From NCBI GenBank assembly GCA_938016625.1, contig CALILB010000106.1, forward strand, positions 1 to 5,706: a stretch of DNA of 5,706 nt, written 5' to 3'. The notes beneath the pieces are model-generated. The model was not told the origin of the DNA, made no database searches, and worked only from the letters and a program-made list of their open reading frames with translations. Source of the DNA: an uncultured bacterium. Its GTDB lineage: Bacteria > Acidobacteriota > Thermoanaerobaculia > Multivoradales > JAHEKO01. The translations under genes were made by a program, and so were the position numbers. Of this stretch, positions 1-5,430 are shown piece after piece; within the stretch, counting starts at the first letter, position 1, and every line of letters starts with the position of its first letter.

Positions 1-266
1 TGCTCCTCTTCGACCGCGGTCATGACCGAGCCCTGCCGGCCGGACGACTGCAGAAAGCCGATGCTCATGGTGGTGAAAATGAAGGCTACGAACCCTATAA
101 CCGTCATTTTGTGGAGAAAGGTCGCTGCCCCGCGGGCACCAAAGGCGGCCTGGGTGCTCCCCCCGCCAAATACCGAGAGATCGGCGCCCTTGCCCTGTTG
201 GAGCAGGACCACCAGGATGAGAAAAAGACAGGTAATCACATGAATCGTGTAGACCAGATAAATCAC
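1..266 (-). CDS. secG: SecG, preprotein translocase subunit (3' end outside the window)
   Basis: SecG is the small inner-membrane subunit that joins SecY and SecE and assists SecA-driven protein export. The first 88 codons are visible and the gene runs off the left edge. Translation from a GTG at 266 gives an N-terminal hydrophobic helix (about residues 2-22), the family signature LLQQGKGAD (21-29), a Gly/Ala-rich loop with FGGGS and AFGARGAA, then the conserved FLHKMT stretch (50-55) leading into a second helix (about 56-72). This is the usual two-helix SecG plan. The tail then turns polar (SSGRQGS, EEE), as in many SecG proteins with a variable C-terminus. The GTG is chosen because a GGAGG lies 9 nt upstream and the hydrophobic helix begins right after it. 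It starts 19 nt after the tpiA stop, so it is probably the last visible gene of the gap-pgk-tpiA unit. Family identity is firm; the total length is unknown. Confidence 0.9.
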   Translation of the reverse strand, partial: MIYLVYTIHVITCLFLILVVLLQQGKGADLSVFGGGSTQAAFGARGAATFLHKMTVIGFVAFIFTTMSIGFLQSSGRQGSVMTAVEEE

Positions 267-275
267 TCGCGTATA

Positions 276-280
276 CCTCC
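276..280 (-). promoter_or_regulatory. Shine-Dalgarno of secG supporting a GTG start
   Basis: GGAGG on the minus strand sits in the short gap after the tpiA stop, 9 nt before GTG at 266. The reading frame stays open upstream into tpiA and there is no in-frame ATG nearby, so this site is the main reason for placing the secG start at the GTG. Confidence 0.6.
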
Positions 281-285
281 AGACA

Positions 286-1047
286 TCAGGCGGCTTCGCC
301 GCAGCACCCGATAATAGTCGAGAATTTCTCTGGGTCAAGGCTTGCGCCCCCGACCAGGAAGCCGTCGACGTCGGGTAGAGCGATGAGATCGGCCACATTT
401 TGCGGGTTGGCCGAGCCGCCATAGAGGATCCGTTTGGCTCCCGCCGCGGCCTCACCAATGAGATCGGCAAGGGTCTCGCGGAGAAAACGATGGGCCTCCT
501 GGGCGATCTCCGGGGTGGCGGTCTCACCGGTGCCGATGGCCCAGACCGGCTCGTAGGCCAGGGCAAAGGGATCGGGCCGGCCGGCGAGGGCGGCGTTGAG
601 CTGGCGTTCCAAAACCGCAAAAGTGTCACCCTCCTGGCGCTCGGTCAGGGTCTCGCCCAGACAAATGAGAGGGGTCAGGCCGTTGCGGTTGGCTGCCACC
701 GCCTTCTTCCCGACCAGTTCGTCGCTTTCGCCGTGGTCACGCCGTCTCTCGCTGTGACCACACAGCGCCCATGTGCAGCCGGCATCGGCGAGCTGTGGGC
801 CGGAGACGTCTCCGGTGTAGGCACCCGAGTCCTCGGCATGGATATCCTGGCCACCCCAGGCCAGGGGGCTGCCGGCGAGGGTCTCGGCCACCGTCGGCAG
901 CAGCGGGGCCGAGGGAAAGAGAACGACCTCGGCCAGCGGTTGGTCCAGCTCGGCGAGAAGGCCCCGGCAGAGCTCTCGGGCCTCGGCGCCGACCAGGTGC
1001 ATCTTCCAGTTGCCGCCCACGAGGGGTCTGCGGCCGATCGGAGTCAT
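286..1047 (-). CDS. tpiA: Triosephosphate isomerase
   Basis: Cytosolic TIM-barrel enzyme that interconverts dihydroxyacetone phosphate and glyceraldehyde 3-phosphate in glycolysis and gluconeogenesis. The 253-residue product has normal family length and all catalytic landmarks: GGNWKMH with Asn13 and Lys15, the electrophile His98 in CGHSERR, the catalytic base Glu166 in AYEPVWAIGTG (which also contains the mobile loop 6), and YGGSANPQN (209-217) of the phosphate-binding loop. The ICLGET segment (128-133) keeps the conserved Cys. The ATG at 1047 overlaps the pgk stop by 4 nt (ATGA), and a GGAG about 8 nt upstream lies inside the end of pgk. This points to translational coupling with pgk. No key residue is missing and nothing suggests transfer. 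Confidence 0.97.
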   Translation of the reverse strand: MTPIGRRPLVGGNWKMHLVGAEARELCRGLLAELDQPLAEVVLFPSAPLLPTVAETLAGSPLAWGGQDIHAEDSGAYTGDVSGPQLADAGCTWALCGHSERRRDHGESDELVGKKAVAANRNGLTPLICLGETLTERQEGDTFAVLERQLNAALAGRPDPFALAYEPVWAIGTGETATPEIAQEAHRFLRETLADLIGEAAAGAKRILYGGSANPQNVADLIALPDVDGFLVGGASLDPEKFSTIIGCCGEAA

Positions 1048-2243
1048 GATGAGCTCTCCAGGACGGCCACACCCGGGAGCGTCTTGCCGGCGAGAAACTC
1101 CAGCGATGCCCCGCCACCGGTCGAGACGTGATCGATCTTTTCGATCACCCCGGCTCTGTGTGCTGCCGCCACCGTCTCGCCGCCACCGATGACTTTGAAT
1201 CCGGGGCTGGCGGCGATGGCCTCGGCCACGGCGACCGTTCCGGCGTCGAAGGGTGGTCTCTCGAAGACCCCCATCGGCCCGTTCCAGAAGACGGTCTGGG
1301 CACTCGCCAGCACCTCGGCGGCCGCCTGACGTGAGCGCTCTCCGATATCCACGGCCTTGGTGCCGGCCGGTACCGCTTGTGCCTCCACCACCTCGACCCG
1401 CATCGGCATCGCCAGGTCGTTGGTCACCACCAGGTCCTGTGGTAGCACCACCGGGATGTCGGAGTCGGCGGCCGTCTGCGCGATCTCGCGAGCCATCTCC
1501 ATGCGCTCGCTTTCGACCAGGGAGTCGGCCAGATCGTAGCCCTGGGCGGCGAGAAAGGTGTTGGCCATACCGCCACCGAGGATGAGGACGTCGAGCTTTG
1601 GCAGCAGGTTACGCAGCGTGTCCACCTTGCCCTCGATCTTGGCGCCGCCGACGACGGCGGCAAAGGGCCTCTCGGGCTCGCCCAGAAGCCGACTGAGAGC
1701 GGTAACTTCGTTGACCAGGAGCCGGCCGGCTGCCTTGCGCTCCAGCCGCTCGGGCACACCCACCACCGAAGCGTGCGCGCGGTGGGCGGTTCCAAAGGCG
1801 TCGTCCACATAGGCGTCGGCGAGCTCGGCCAGCCCGGCGGCAAACTCCGGATCGTTTTTGGTCTCACCGGCATGAAAGCGCAGGTTCTCCAGCAGGCAGA
1901 CCCGACCGGGCTCGAGGGTATCGGCGGCGGCCACGGCCGCCGGTCCGACACAGTCCCCTGCAAAGGTCACCTCCTCATCCAGCAGATCGGCGAGAGTGTC
2001 GGCCACCGGTCGCAGACTGAAGTCCGGGTTTGCCTGTCCCTTGGGCCGGCCAAGATGTGAGGCCAGCAGCAGCCGAGCACCGGCGCCGGTGAGCTCGCGG
2101 ATCGTCGGCAGGGCCGCCGCGACCCGGGTCGGGTCCAACACCTTGCCGTCTTTGAGTGGCACATTGAAGTCGACCCGCACAAAAGTAGTGACACCGCCCA
2201 GGTTTTCGAGGTCGAGGTCGTCGAGGGTTTGGATGGTGCTCAT
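1044..2243 (-). CDS. pgk: Phosphoglycerate kinase
   Basis: Cytosolic two-domain kinase that transfers the acyl phosphate of 1,3-bisphosphoglycerate to ADP, giving 3-phosphoglycerate and ATP. The 399-residue protein is of normal length. The N-terminal domain has FVRVDFNVP (21-29), Arg40 and SHLGRPKG (62-69), the substrate-binding basic patch, followed by LLENLRFHAGE and YVDDAFGTAHRAHAS. The C-terminal domain has VVGGAKIEGKV, the LILGGGMANTF stretch, VFWNGPMGVFE and the Gly-rich GGGETVAAA (353-361). The last motif has Glu356 where most family members have Asp, a conservative change at the nucleotide side. The ATG at 2243 is backed by AGGAGG at 2251-2256 with a 7-nt spacer. It lies 36 nt after the gap stop and overlaps tpiA by 4 nt, so it sits in the middle of one operon. 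That 36-nt gap holds the SD and no clear terminator. Confidence 0.97.
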   Translation of the reverse strand: MSTIQTLDDLDLENLGGVTTFVRVDFNVPLKDGKVLDPTRVAAALPTIRELTGAGARLLLASHLGRPKGQANPDFSLRPVADTLADLLDEEVTFAGDCVGPAAVAAADTLEPGRVCLLENLRFHAGETKNDPEFAAGLAELADAYVDDAFGTAHRAHASVVGVPERLERKAAGRLLVNEVTALSRLLGEPERPFAAVVGGAKIEGKVDTLRNLLPKLDVLILGGGMANTFLAAQGYDLADSLVESERMEMAREIAQTAADSDIPVVLPQDLVVTNDLAMPMRVEVVEAQAVPAGTKAVDIGERSRQAAAEVLASAQTVFWNGPMGVFERPPFDAGTVAVAEAIAASPGFKVIGGGETVAAAHRAGVIEKIDHVSTGGGASLEFLAGKTLPGVAVLESSS

Positions 2244-2279
2244 GAGTCGTCCTCCTGTCAGCTGTTGACGGTGTGAGTC

Positions 2280-3284
2280 TCAGAGAGAACGGCCGGCTAG
2301 CTCCAGCAGATCGGCCAGCCGGTTTGCGTGTCCCCACTCGTTGTCGTACCAGGCAACGACCCGAAAGAGCCGGTTGTCGACCGACTGCGTAAGGGGCAGA
2401 TCGACGATCGCCGAGTGGGGGTCGCCAAGAAAGTCGGAAGAGACCAGCTCGTCTTCGGTGACCGCCAGGATCCCTTCGAGATCCCCCGTCGCAGCCTGCC
2501 GAAAGGCGTCGTTGACCTCGGAGTCTGTGGGCTGACGGTCGAGCTCGACCACCAGATCGATGAGCGACACCAGGGGAGTGGGCACACGCACGGCAAAGCC
2601 CTCGAGCTTGCCGGTCAGCTCAGGCAGCACTCGACAGACCGCCTCGATAGCGCTGGTGGTGGTGGGGATCATGTTGATGGCCGCGGACCGGGCTCGGCGG
2701 GGATCGCGGTGGGGATAGCTCAGCAGACGCTGGTCGTTGTTGTAGCTGTGAACCGTATTGAGCAGCGCCCGATTGATGGTGAAAGCGCGGTCGAGCACCC
2801 GGGCCACCGGGGCCAGACAGTTGGTGGTGCAGGAGGCGGCGCTCAACAGATGGTGGCTCGAGGGATCGTACTGGTCGTCATTGACGCCCTGGCAAACGGT
2901 CAGGTCCATCCCCGTGGCATTGCCCGACACCAACACCTTCTTCACCGATCCCCGGTGGTGGACCCGTGCCCGCTCGGGGGTGATACACCAGCCGGTCGAG
3001 TCTAGAACGATCCGCGGCTCGCTTGTCTCCCACCGGATCTTCTCGGCCGCAGGCTCTTGATGGGTGGCCACCCGGCGCCCATCGATCCACAAGTCGCCCT
3101 CCCTGGCAGCGACGTCGACCGCAAAGCGACCGTGGAGGGAGTCTCGCTCCAGCAGCAGAGCCAGCTGATCTGCTGTTCCGAGGTCGTTGACCGCCACCAG
3201 CTCGAGATCGGGTCGCTCGGCGGCCACCCTTACCAGGGCGCGGCCGATGCGGCCGAGGCCGTTGATGGCGAAGCGAATCGACAT
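2280..3284 (-). CDS. gap: Type I glyceraldehyde-3-phosphate dehydrogenase (divergent; erythrose-4-phosphate dehydrogenase is the alternative)
   Basis: Oxidises and phosphorylates glyceraldehyde 3-phosphate to 1,3-bisphosphoglycerate with reduction of NAD. From the ATG at 3284 the product has 334 residues, normal for the family. The Rossmann domain has INGLGRIGR (7-15) and Asp34 in VNDLG, which favours NAD. The catalytic pair is Cys152 in SAASCTTNC and His179 in TVHSYNNDQ. RVPTPLVS, DPHSAIVD and AWYDNEWGHANR mark the C-terminal domain. Several usually fixed positions differ: the HSYTNDQ motif has Asn182 for Thr, the IPTxTGAA loop reads IPTTTSAIEA, and SAPAK-like is SGNAT. E. coli Epd also departs from the GAPDH consensus at the first two sites, so an Epd-like activity is possible, but the pgk-tpiA context favours GAPDH. 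An in-frame TTG two codons upstream (3290) is rejected in favour of the ATG, after which SIRFAINGLGRIGR aligns with normal N-termini. No Shine-Dalgarno is visible. First gene of the operon. Confidence 0.93.
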   Translation of the reverse strand: MSIRFAINGLGRIGRALVRVAAERPDLELVAVNDLGTADQLALLLERDSLHGRFAVDVAAREGDLWIDGRRVATHQEPAAEKIRWETSEPRIVLDSTGWCITPERARVHHRGSVKKVLVSGNATGMDLTVCQGVNDDQYDPSSHHLLSAASCTTNCLAPVARVLDRAFTINRALLNTVHSYNNDQRLLSYPHRDPRRARSAAINMIPTTTSAIEAVCRVLPELTGKLEGFAVRVPTPLVSLIDLVVELDRQPTDSEVNDAFRQAATGDLEGILAVTEDELVSSDFLGDPHSAIVDLPLTQSVDNRLFRVVAWYDNEWGHANRLADLLELAGRSL

Positions 3285-3290
3285 GAGCAA

Positions 3291-3296
3291 AACTTA
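3291..3296 (-). promoter_or_regulatory. Possible -10 box of the gap operon (near-leaderless)
   Basis: The minus strand reads TAAGTT, a TANNNT-type -10 hexamer, ending 6 nt before the gap ATG. No -35-like hexamer is visible at 16-18 nt and no Shine-Dalgarno lies between it and the ATG. If used, transcription would begin at or next to the start codon. Six-base matches of this kind are easily found by chance, so this is a hint only. Confidence 0.25.
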
Positions 3297-3324
3297 TCAG
3301 AATCAAAGGCCCTGAATCGGCTGC

Positions 3325-3330
3325 TAAGCT
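3325..3330 (+). promoter_or_regulatory. Possible -10 box of tsaD (near-leaderless)
   Basis: TAAGCT, again of the TANNNT form, ends 9 nt before the tsaD ATG at 3340. The spacer has only a weak GGTG in place of a Shine-Dalgarno, and no -35-like hexamer is visible. Together with the mirror-image box in front of gap it suggests that the 55-nt divergent region carries two short promoters with little or no leader. Confidence 0.25.
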
Positions 3331-3339
3331 CGGTGCGAG

Positions 3340-4404
3340 ATGCCGGCAAATCCTCTTGTCTTGGGTGTCGAGACCTCGTGTGACGACACCGCCTGCGCCG
3401 TCGTCGATGGTGACGGGCGGGTGATCTCTTCAGTGGTCTCGAGTCAGTTGAGCGTCCACCGTCCCTTTGGCGGTGTGGTGCCGGAGATGGCCTCGCGTGA
3501 GCATCTCAGAAACTGGCCGGCGGTCAGCCGCGAGGCACTGGAGACGGCCGGAATCGGTCTCGGCGAAGTGAATCTGATCGCGGCCACCAAGGGTCCGGGG
3601 CTCATCGGTGCCCTGCTGGTGGGTCTGTCCCTCGGCAAAGCCCTGGCCTACGGCTTGGCAAAGCCTTTTTGCGCCATTCATCATCTCGAAGGCCATCTTT
3701 ACTCGCCCTTTCTGGGCGCTGCCGGCCAGCCGGCCGACCTCCCGCCGCCGGGCTTTCTGGGTCTGGTTGTCTCCGGGGGTCACACGACGCTGTTCGAAGT
3801 CGAGGCCGAGAAGACCCGCACCCTGGCCGAGACCCGCGATGACGCCATGGGAGAGGTCTTCGACAAGGTGGGCAAGCGTCTCGGTCTGCCCTACCCGCAG
3901 GGGCCGGTGGTCGACGAGCTGGCAGAGACGGGTGAGGCCTCGCGGTGTCCGCTCCCGATCGCCAGATGCAGCGACCAGAGTCTCGACTTCTCTTACTCGG
4001 GTCTCAAGAGTCAGACTCTGGTCGAGATCGAGCGGCTCGAGCGCCAGGGGGTGGAGACGGATCTCGGGGCAGCGTCGGCGGGAGAGATGCCTTCCCCGGT
4101 GCTCGATCTCCTGGCCGGCTTTCGGGCCGCCGCGGTGGCCCAGATCGTGGACCGTCTCGAGCGGCTTCATCGCCGGCACCCCATCGAGCTGCTGGCGGTC
4201 TCGGGTGGTGTCGCGGCCAACCGACTGCTCCGCCGGGAGCTGGTGGACTGGGCGGCTGGCCGGTCGGTGGATCTGAGGTTGGTGCCCCTGGTCTATGCGG
4301 GTGACAACGGGGCGATGATCGCCCACGCCGCCCTCATTCGTCACCGCCGTGGTCTGGTCGACGATCCCTTGGTCGCGGACGCGGCGAGCCGCATCCCAAT
4401 CTAG
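3340..4404 (+). CDS. tsaD: tRNA N6-adenosine threonylcarbamoyltransferase, TsaD (Kae1/YgjD family)
   Basis: Catalytic subunit that transfers the threonylcarbamoyl group from threonylcarbamoyl-AMP to A37 of ANN-decoding tRNAs, working in the cytosol with TsaB and TsaE (neither is in this window). The 354-residue product begins with the ASKHA-fold ETSCDDT (11-17), followed by GGVVPEMASREH (44-55), TKGPGLIGALLVG (83-95) and the metal-binding HxxxH at His115 and His119. SGGHT (145-149), Asp175 in FDKVGKRLGL, FSYSGLKS, SGGVAANR with Asn294, and the third metal ligand Asp322 in GDNGAMIAHA complete the site. The loop usually read as YPGGP is YPQGP here, with Gln187 replacing the first Gly while the second Gly, the substrate-contacting one in E. 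coli, is kept. The protein is slightly longer than the 337-residue E. coli one, partly through a Pro-rich insertion near 129-138. It is divergent from gap and convergent with the hydrolase gene downstream. Confidence 0.96.
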   Translation: MPANPLVLGVETSCDDTACAVVDGDGRVISSVVSSQLSVHRPFGGVVPEMASREHLRNWPAVSREALETAGIGLGEVNLIAATKGPGLIGALLVGLSLGKALAYGLAKPFCAIHHLEGHLYSPFLGAAGQPADLPPPGFLGLVVSGGHTTLFEVEAEKTRTLAETRDDAMGEVFDKVGKRLGLPYPQGPVVDELAETGEASRCPLPIARCSDQSLDFSYSGLKSQTLVEIERLERQGVETDLGAASAGEMPSPVLDLLAGFRAAAVAQIVDRLERLHRRHPIELLAVSGGVAANRLLRRELVDWAAGRSVDLRLVPLVYAGDNGAMIAHAALIRHRRGLVDDPLVADAASRIPI

Positions 4405-4443
4405 ACTGCTTTGTTCCGAGCCACCCGCCGGTGAGGTCGAGCC

Positions 4444-5298
4444 CTACTCCGGCCGGCGTAGGTTGCTGGCAAAGAAGGCCATGGTCTTCTCCCAGGCATC
4501 CTCGGCCGCTTTGGCGTTGTAGCGGGTCCCCGACGGATTGGCAAAGGCGTGATCGGCGCCCTCGTAGACATGGATGGAGGCCTCCTTGCCGAGCGAGTCG
4601 AGAGCCGACTCGAACTCGCGCACCGTCTCAACGGGGATTCCTTTGTCGAGGGCGCCAAAGATCCCCAGCACCGGTGAAGTCAGGGACTCGAGCGCGGCCG
4701 GGTCGGTCTCCAGACGACCGTAGTAGATGACCGTGGCGTCGATGCCATCACCCAGGGCCAGTGCGGTGCGCAGCGACCAGCCGCCGCCAAAACACCAGCC
4801 GACGACACCGATCCGCGGCACTTTCAGCTCCTGCCCGAGGAACTTCCAGGCCTGTCGTAGGTTCTCCTCGACCTGTTGGGGTCGATCGCGAGCCGCGCGG
4901 GCCAGACGCGCGGCACCGTCGCGGTCCTCGCCTACCTCACCCTCGTAGAGGTCGACGGCGAGCGCCACGTAGCCCTCGGCGGCAAAGCGCAAGGCCATCG
5001 CCCGCACGTTGTCGTTGAGACCCCACCATTCATGGATGACGATCAGCCCCGGAAGACCCTTGCTGTTTTTTGGTCGCGCCAGGAAGCCGGTGATCTTCTT
5101 TCCGTCGAGCTCGGCGTAGACAACATCCTCGGTGACTACTTCTACGGCCGGCTGGGTCTCGGCGGCGGGGCTAGCCACCGGCATGTCATCGCGGTGCTCG
5201 CGCTCCATCCGGGCAATGTAATCGTCGTCTGTCTGTGCGACCGCCAAGGTCGACAGAGCGAGAATGACAAGGAGAAGGCAGGGGGTCGCTTTCCGCAT
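4444..5298 (-). CDS. Secreted dienelactone hydrolase family protein
   Basis: An alpha/beta-hydrolase of the dienelactone hydrolase (DLH) family, 284 residues. An N-terminal export signal is clear: MRK, a hydrophobic core (about residues 7-20) and a probable cleavage after AVA21. The acidic and polar linker after it (about 22-50) precedes the hydrolase domain. Within that domain are HEWWGLNDNVR (89-99) with Glu90, which in classical DLH interacts with the nucleophile; GYVALAVDLYEGE; GVVGWCFGGGWS with nucleophile Cys169; FGALDKGIP with Asp218; and GADHAF with His250. The Cys-Asp-His triad is typical of DLH, where most other alpha/beta-hydrolases use Ser. The substrate cannot be told from sequence: no chlorocatechol pathway genes are near, so a general periplasmic esterase or lactonase is as likely. 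The ATG at 5298 has GGAGG 6 nt upstream (5305-5309). It converges with tsaD across 39 nt (4405-4443) in which I see no strong terminator. Confidence 0.92.
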   Translation of the reverse strand: MRKATPCLLLVILALSTLAVAQTDDDYIARMEREHRDDMPVASPAAETQPAVEVVTEDVVYAELDGKKITGFLARPKNSKGLPGLIVIHEWWGLNDNVRAMALRFAAEGYVALAVDLYEGEVGEDRDGAARLARAARDRPQQVEENLRQAWKFLGQELKVPRIGVVGWCFGGGWSLRTALALGDGIDATVIYYGRLETDPAALESLTSPVLGIFGALDKGIPVETVREFESALDSLGKEASIHVYEGADHAFANPSGTRYNAKAAEDAWEKTMAFFASNLRRPE

Positions 5299-5343
5299 CT
5301 GGAACCTCCGGGTCTGTTGGATCGGTGCCGAAAGATAACACGA

Positions 5344-5365
5344 CGGCCGGCACGGGGACCGGCCG
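5344..5365 (-). terminator. GC-rich hairpin downstream of the methyltransferase gene, possible terminator
   Basis: A perfect 7-bp inverted repeat, CGGCCGG at 5344-5350 and CCGGCCG at 5359-5365, encloses an 8-nt loop. Read on the minus strand it lies 50 nt after the methyltransferase stop and is followed by TCGTGTTATCTTT, which is T-rich but not a clean T tract. It may end the methyltransferase transcript before the hydrolase gene starts at 5298. It could also be a chance palindrome in GC-rich DNA. Confidence 0.35.
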
Positions 5366-5387
5366 CTTCGAATTGGCGTATCGTCTT

Positions 5388-5430
5388 CCCCTAAGCCCCT
5401 AAGCCCCTAAGCCCCTAAGCCCCTAAGCCC
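5388..5430. repeat. Tandem octamer repeat, five perfect CCCCTAAG units plus CCC
   Basis: Five identical 8-bp units at 5388-5395, 5396-5403, 5404-5411, 5412-5419 and 5420-5427 are followed by a partial CCC. The minus strand, the coding strand of the upstream methyltransferase gene, reads GGGG runs separated by CTTA, which fits the pattern for an intramolecular G-quadruplex. The array overlaps the last codons and stop of that gene and extends 27 nt beyond the stop (5388-5414). Because 8 is not a multiple of 3 and each unit holds TAG on the minus strand, the array gives stops in all three minus-strand frames. Confidence 0.97.

Noticed and set aside
22..314. Small plus-strand open frames at the left edge
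   Set aside because: They lie antisense to secG, whose two helices and LLQQGKGAD motif are clear on the minus strand.
400..1131. 243-codon plus-strand open frame opposite tpiA
   Set aside because: A shadow of tpiA and the end of pgk; the product is low-complexity Gly/Ala/Arg-rich with no family features.
2255..2267. Operator-like palindrome GTCA...TGAC between gap and pgk
   Set aside because: Only 4-bp arms around an imperfect centre; a match of this size is expected by chance.
2328..3005. 225-codon plus-strand open frame opposite gap
   Set aside because: Antisense to a well-supported GAPDH; composition looks like reverse reading of a GC-rich gene, with no domain or ribosome binding site.
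3282..3290. TTG at 3290 as the gap start
   Set aside because: It adds only two residues before an ATG whose product aligns with normal GAPDH N-termini, and neither start has a Shine-Dalgarno to favour it.
3430..4344. 304-codon open frame on the minus strand opposite tsaD
   Set aside because: It lies wholly antisense to a gene with every TsaD motif, has no recognisable domain, and long antisense frames are expected where third positions are mostly G or C.
4405..4443. Bidirectional terminator between tsaD and the hydrolase gene
   Set aside because: Only a 4-bp CACC/GGTG stem around CGCC is visible and there is no T tract on either strand.
5388..5430. CRISPR array or telomere-derived sequence
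   Set aside because: The units are 8 bp and directly abutting with no spacers, and similarity to TTAGGG telomeres is limited to a short shared core in a bacterial gene context.
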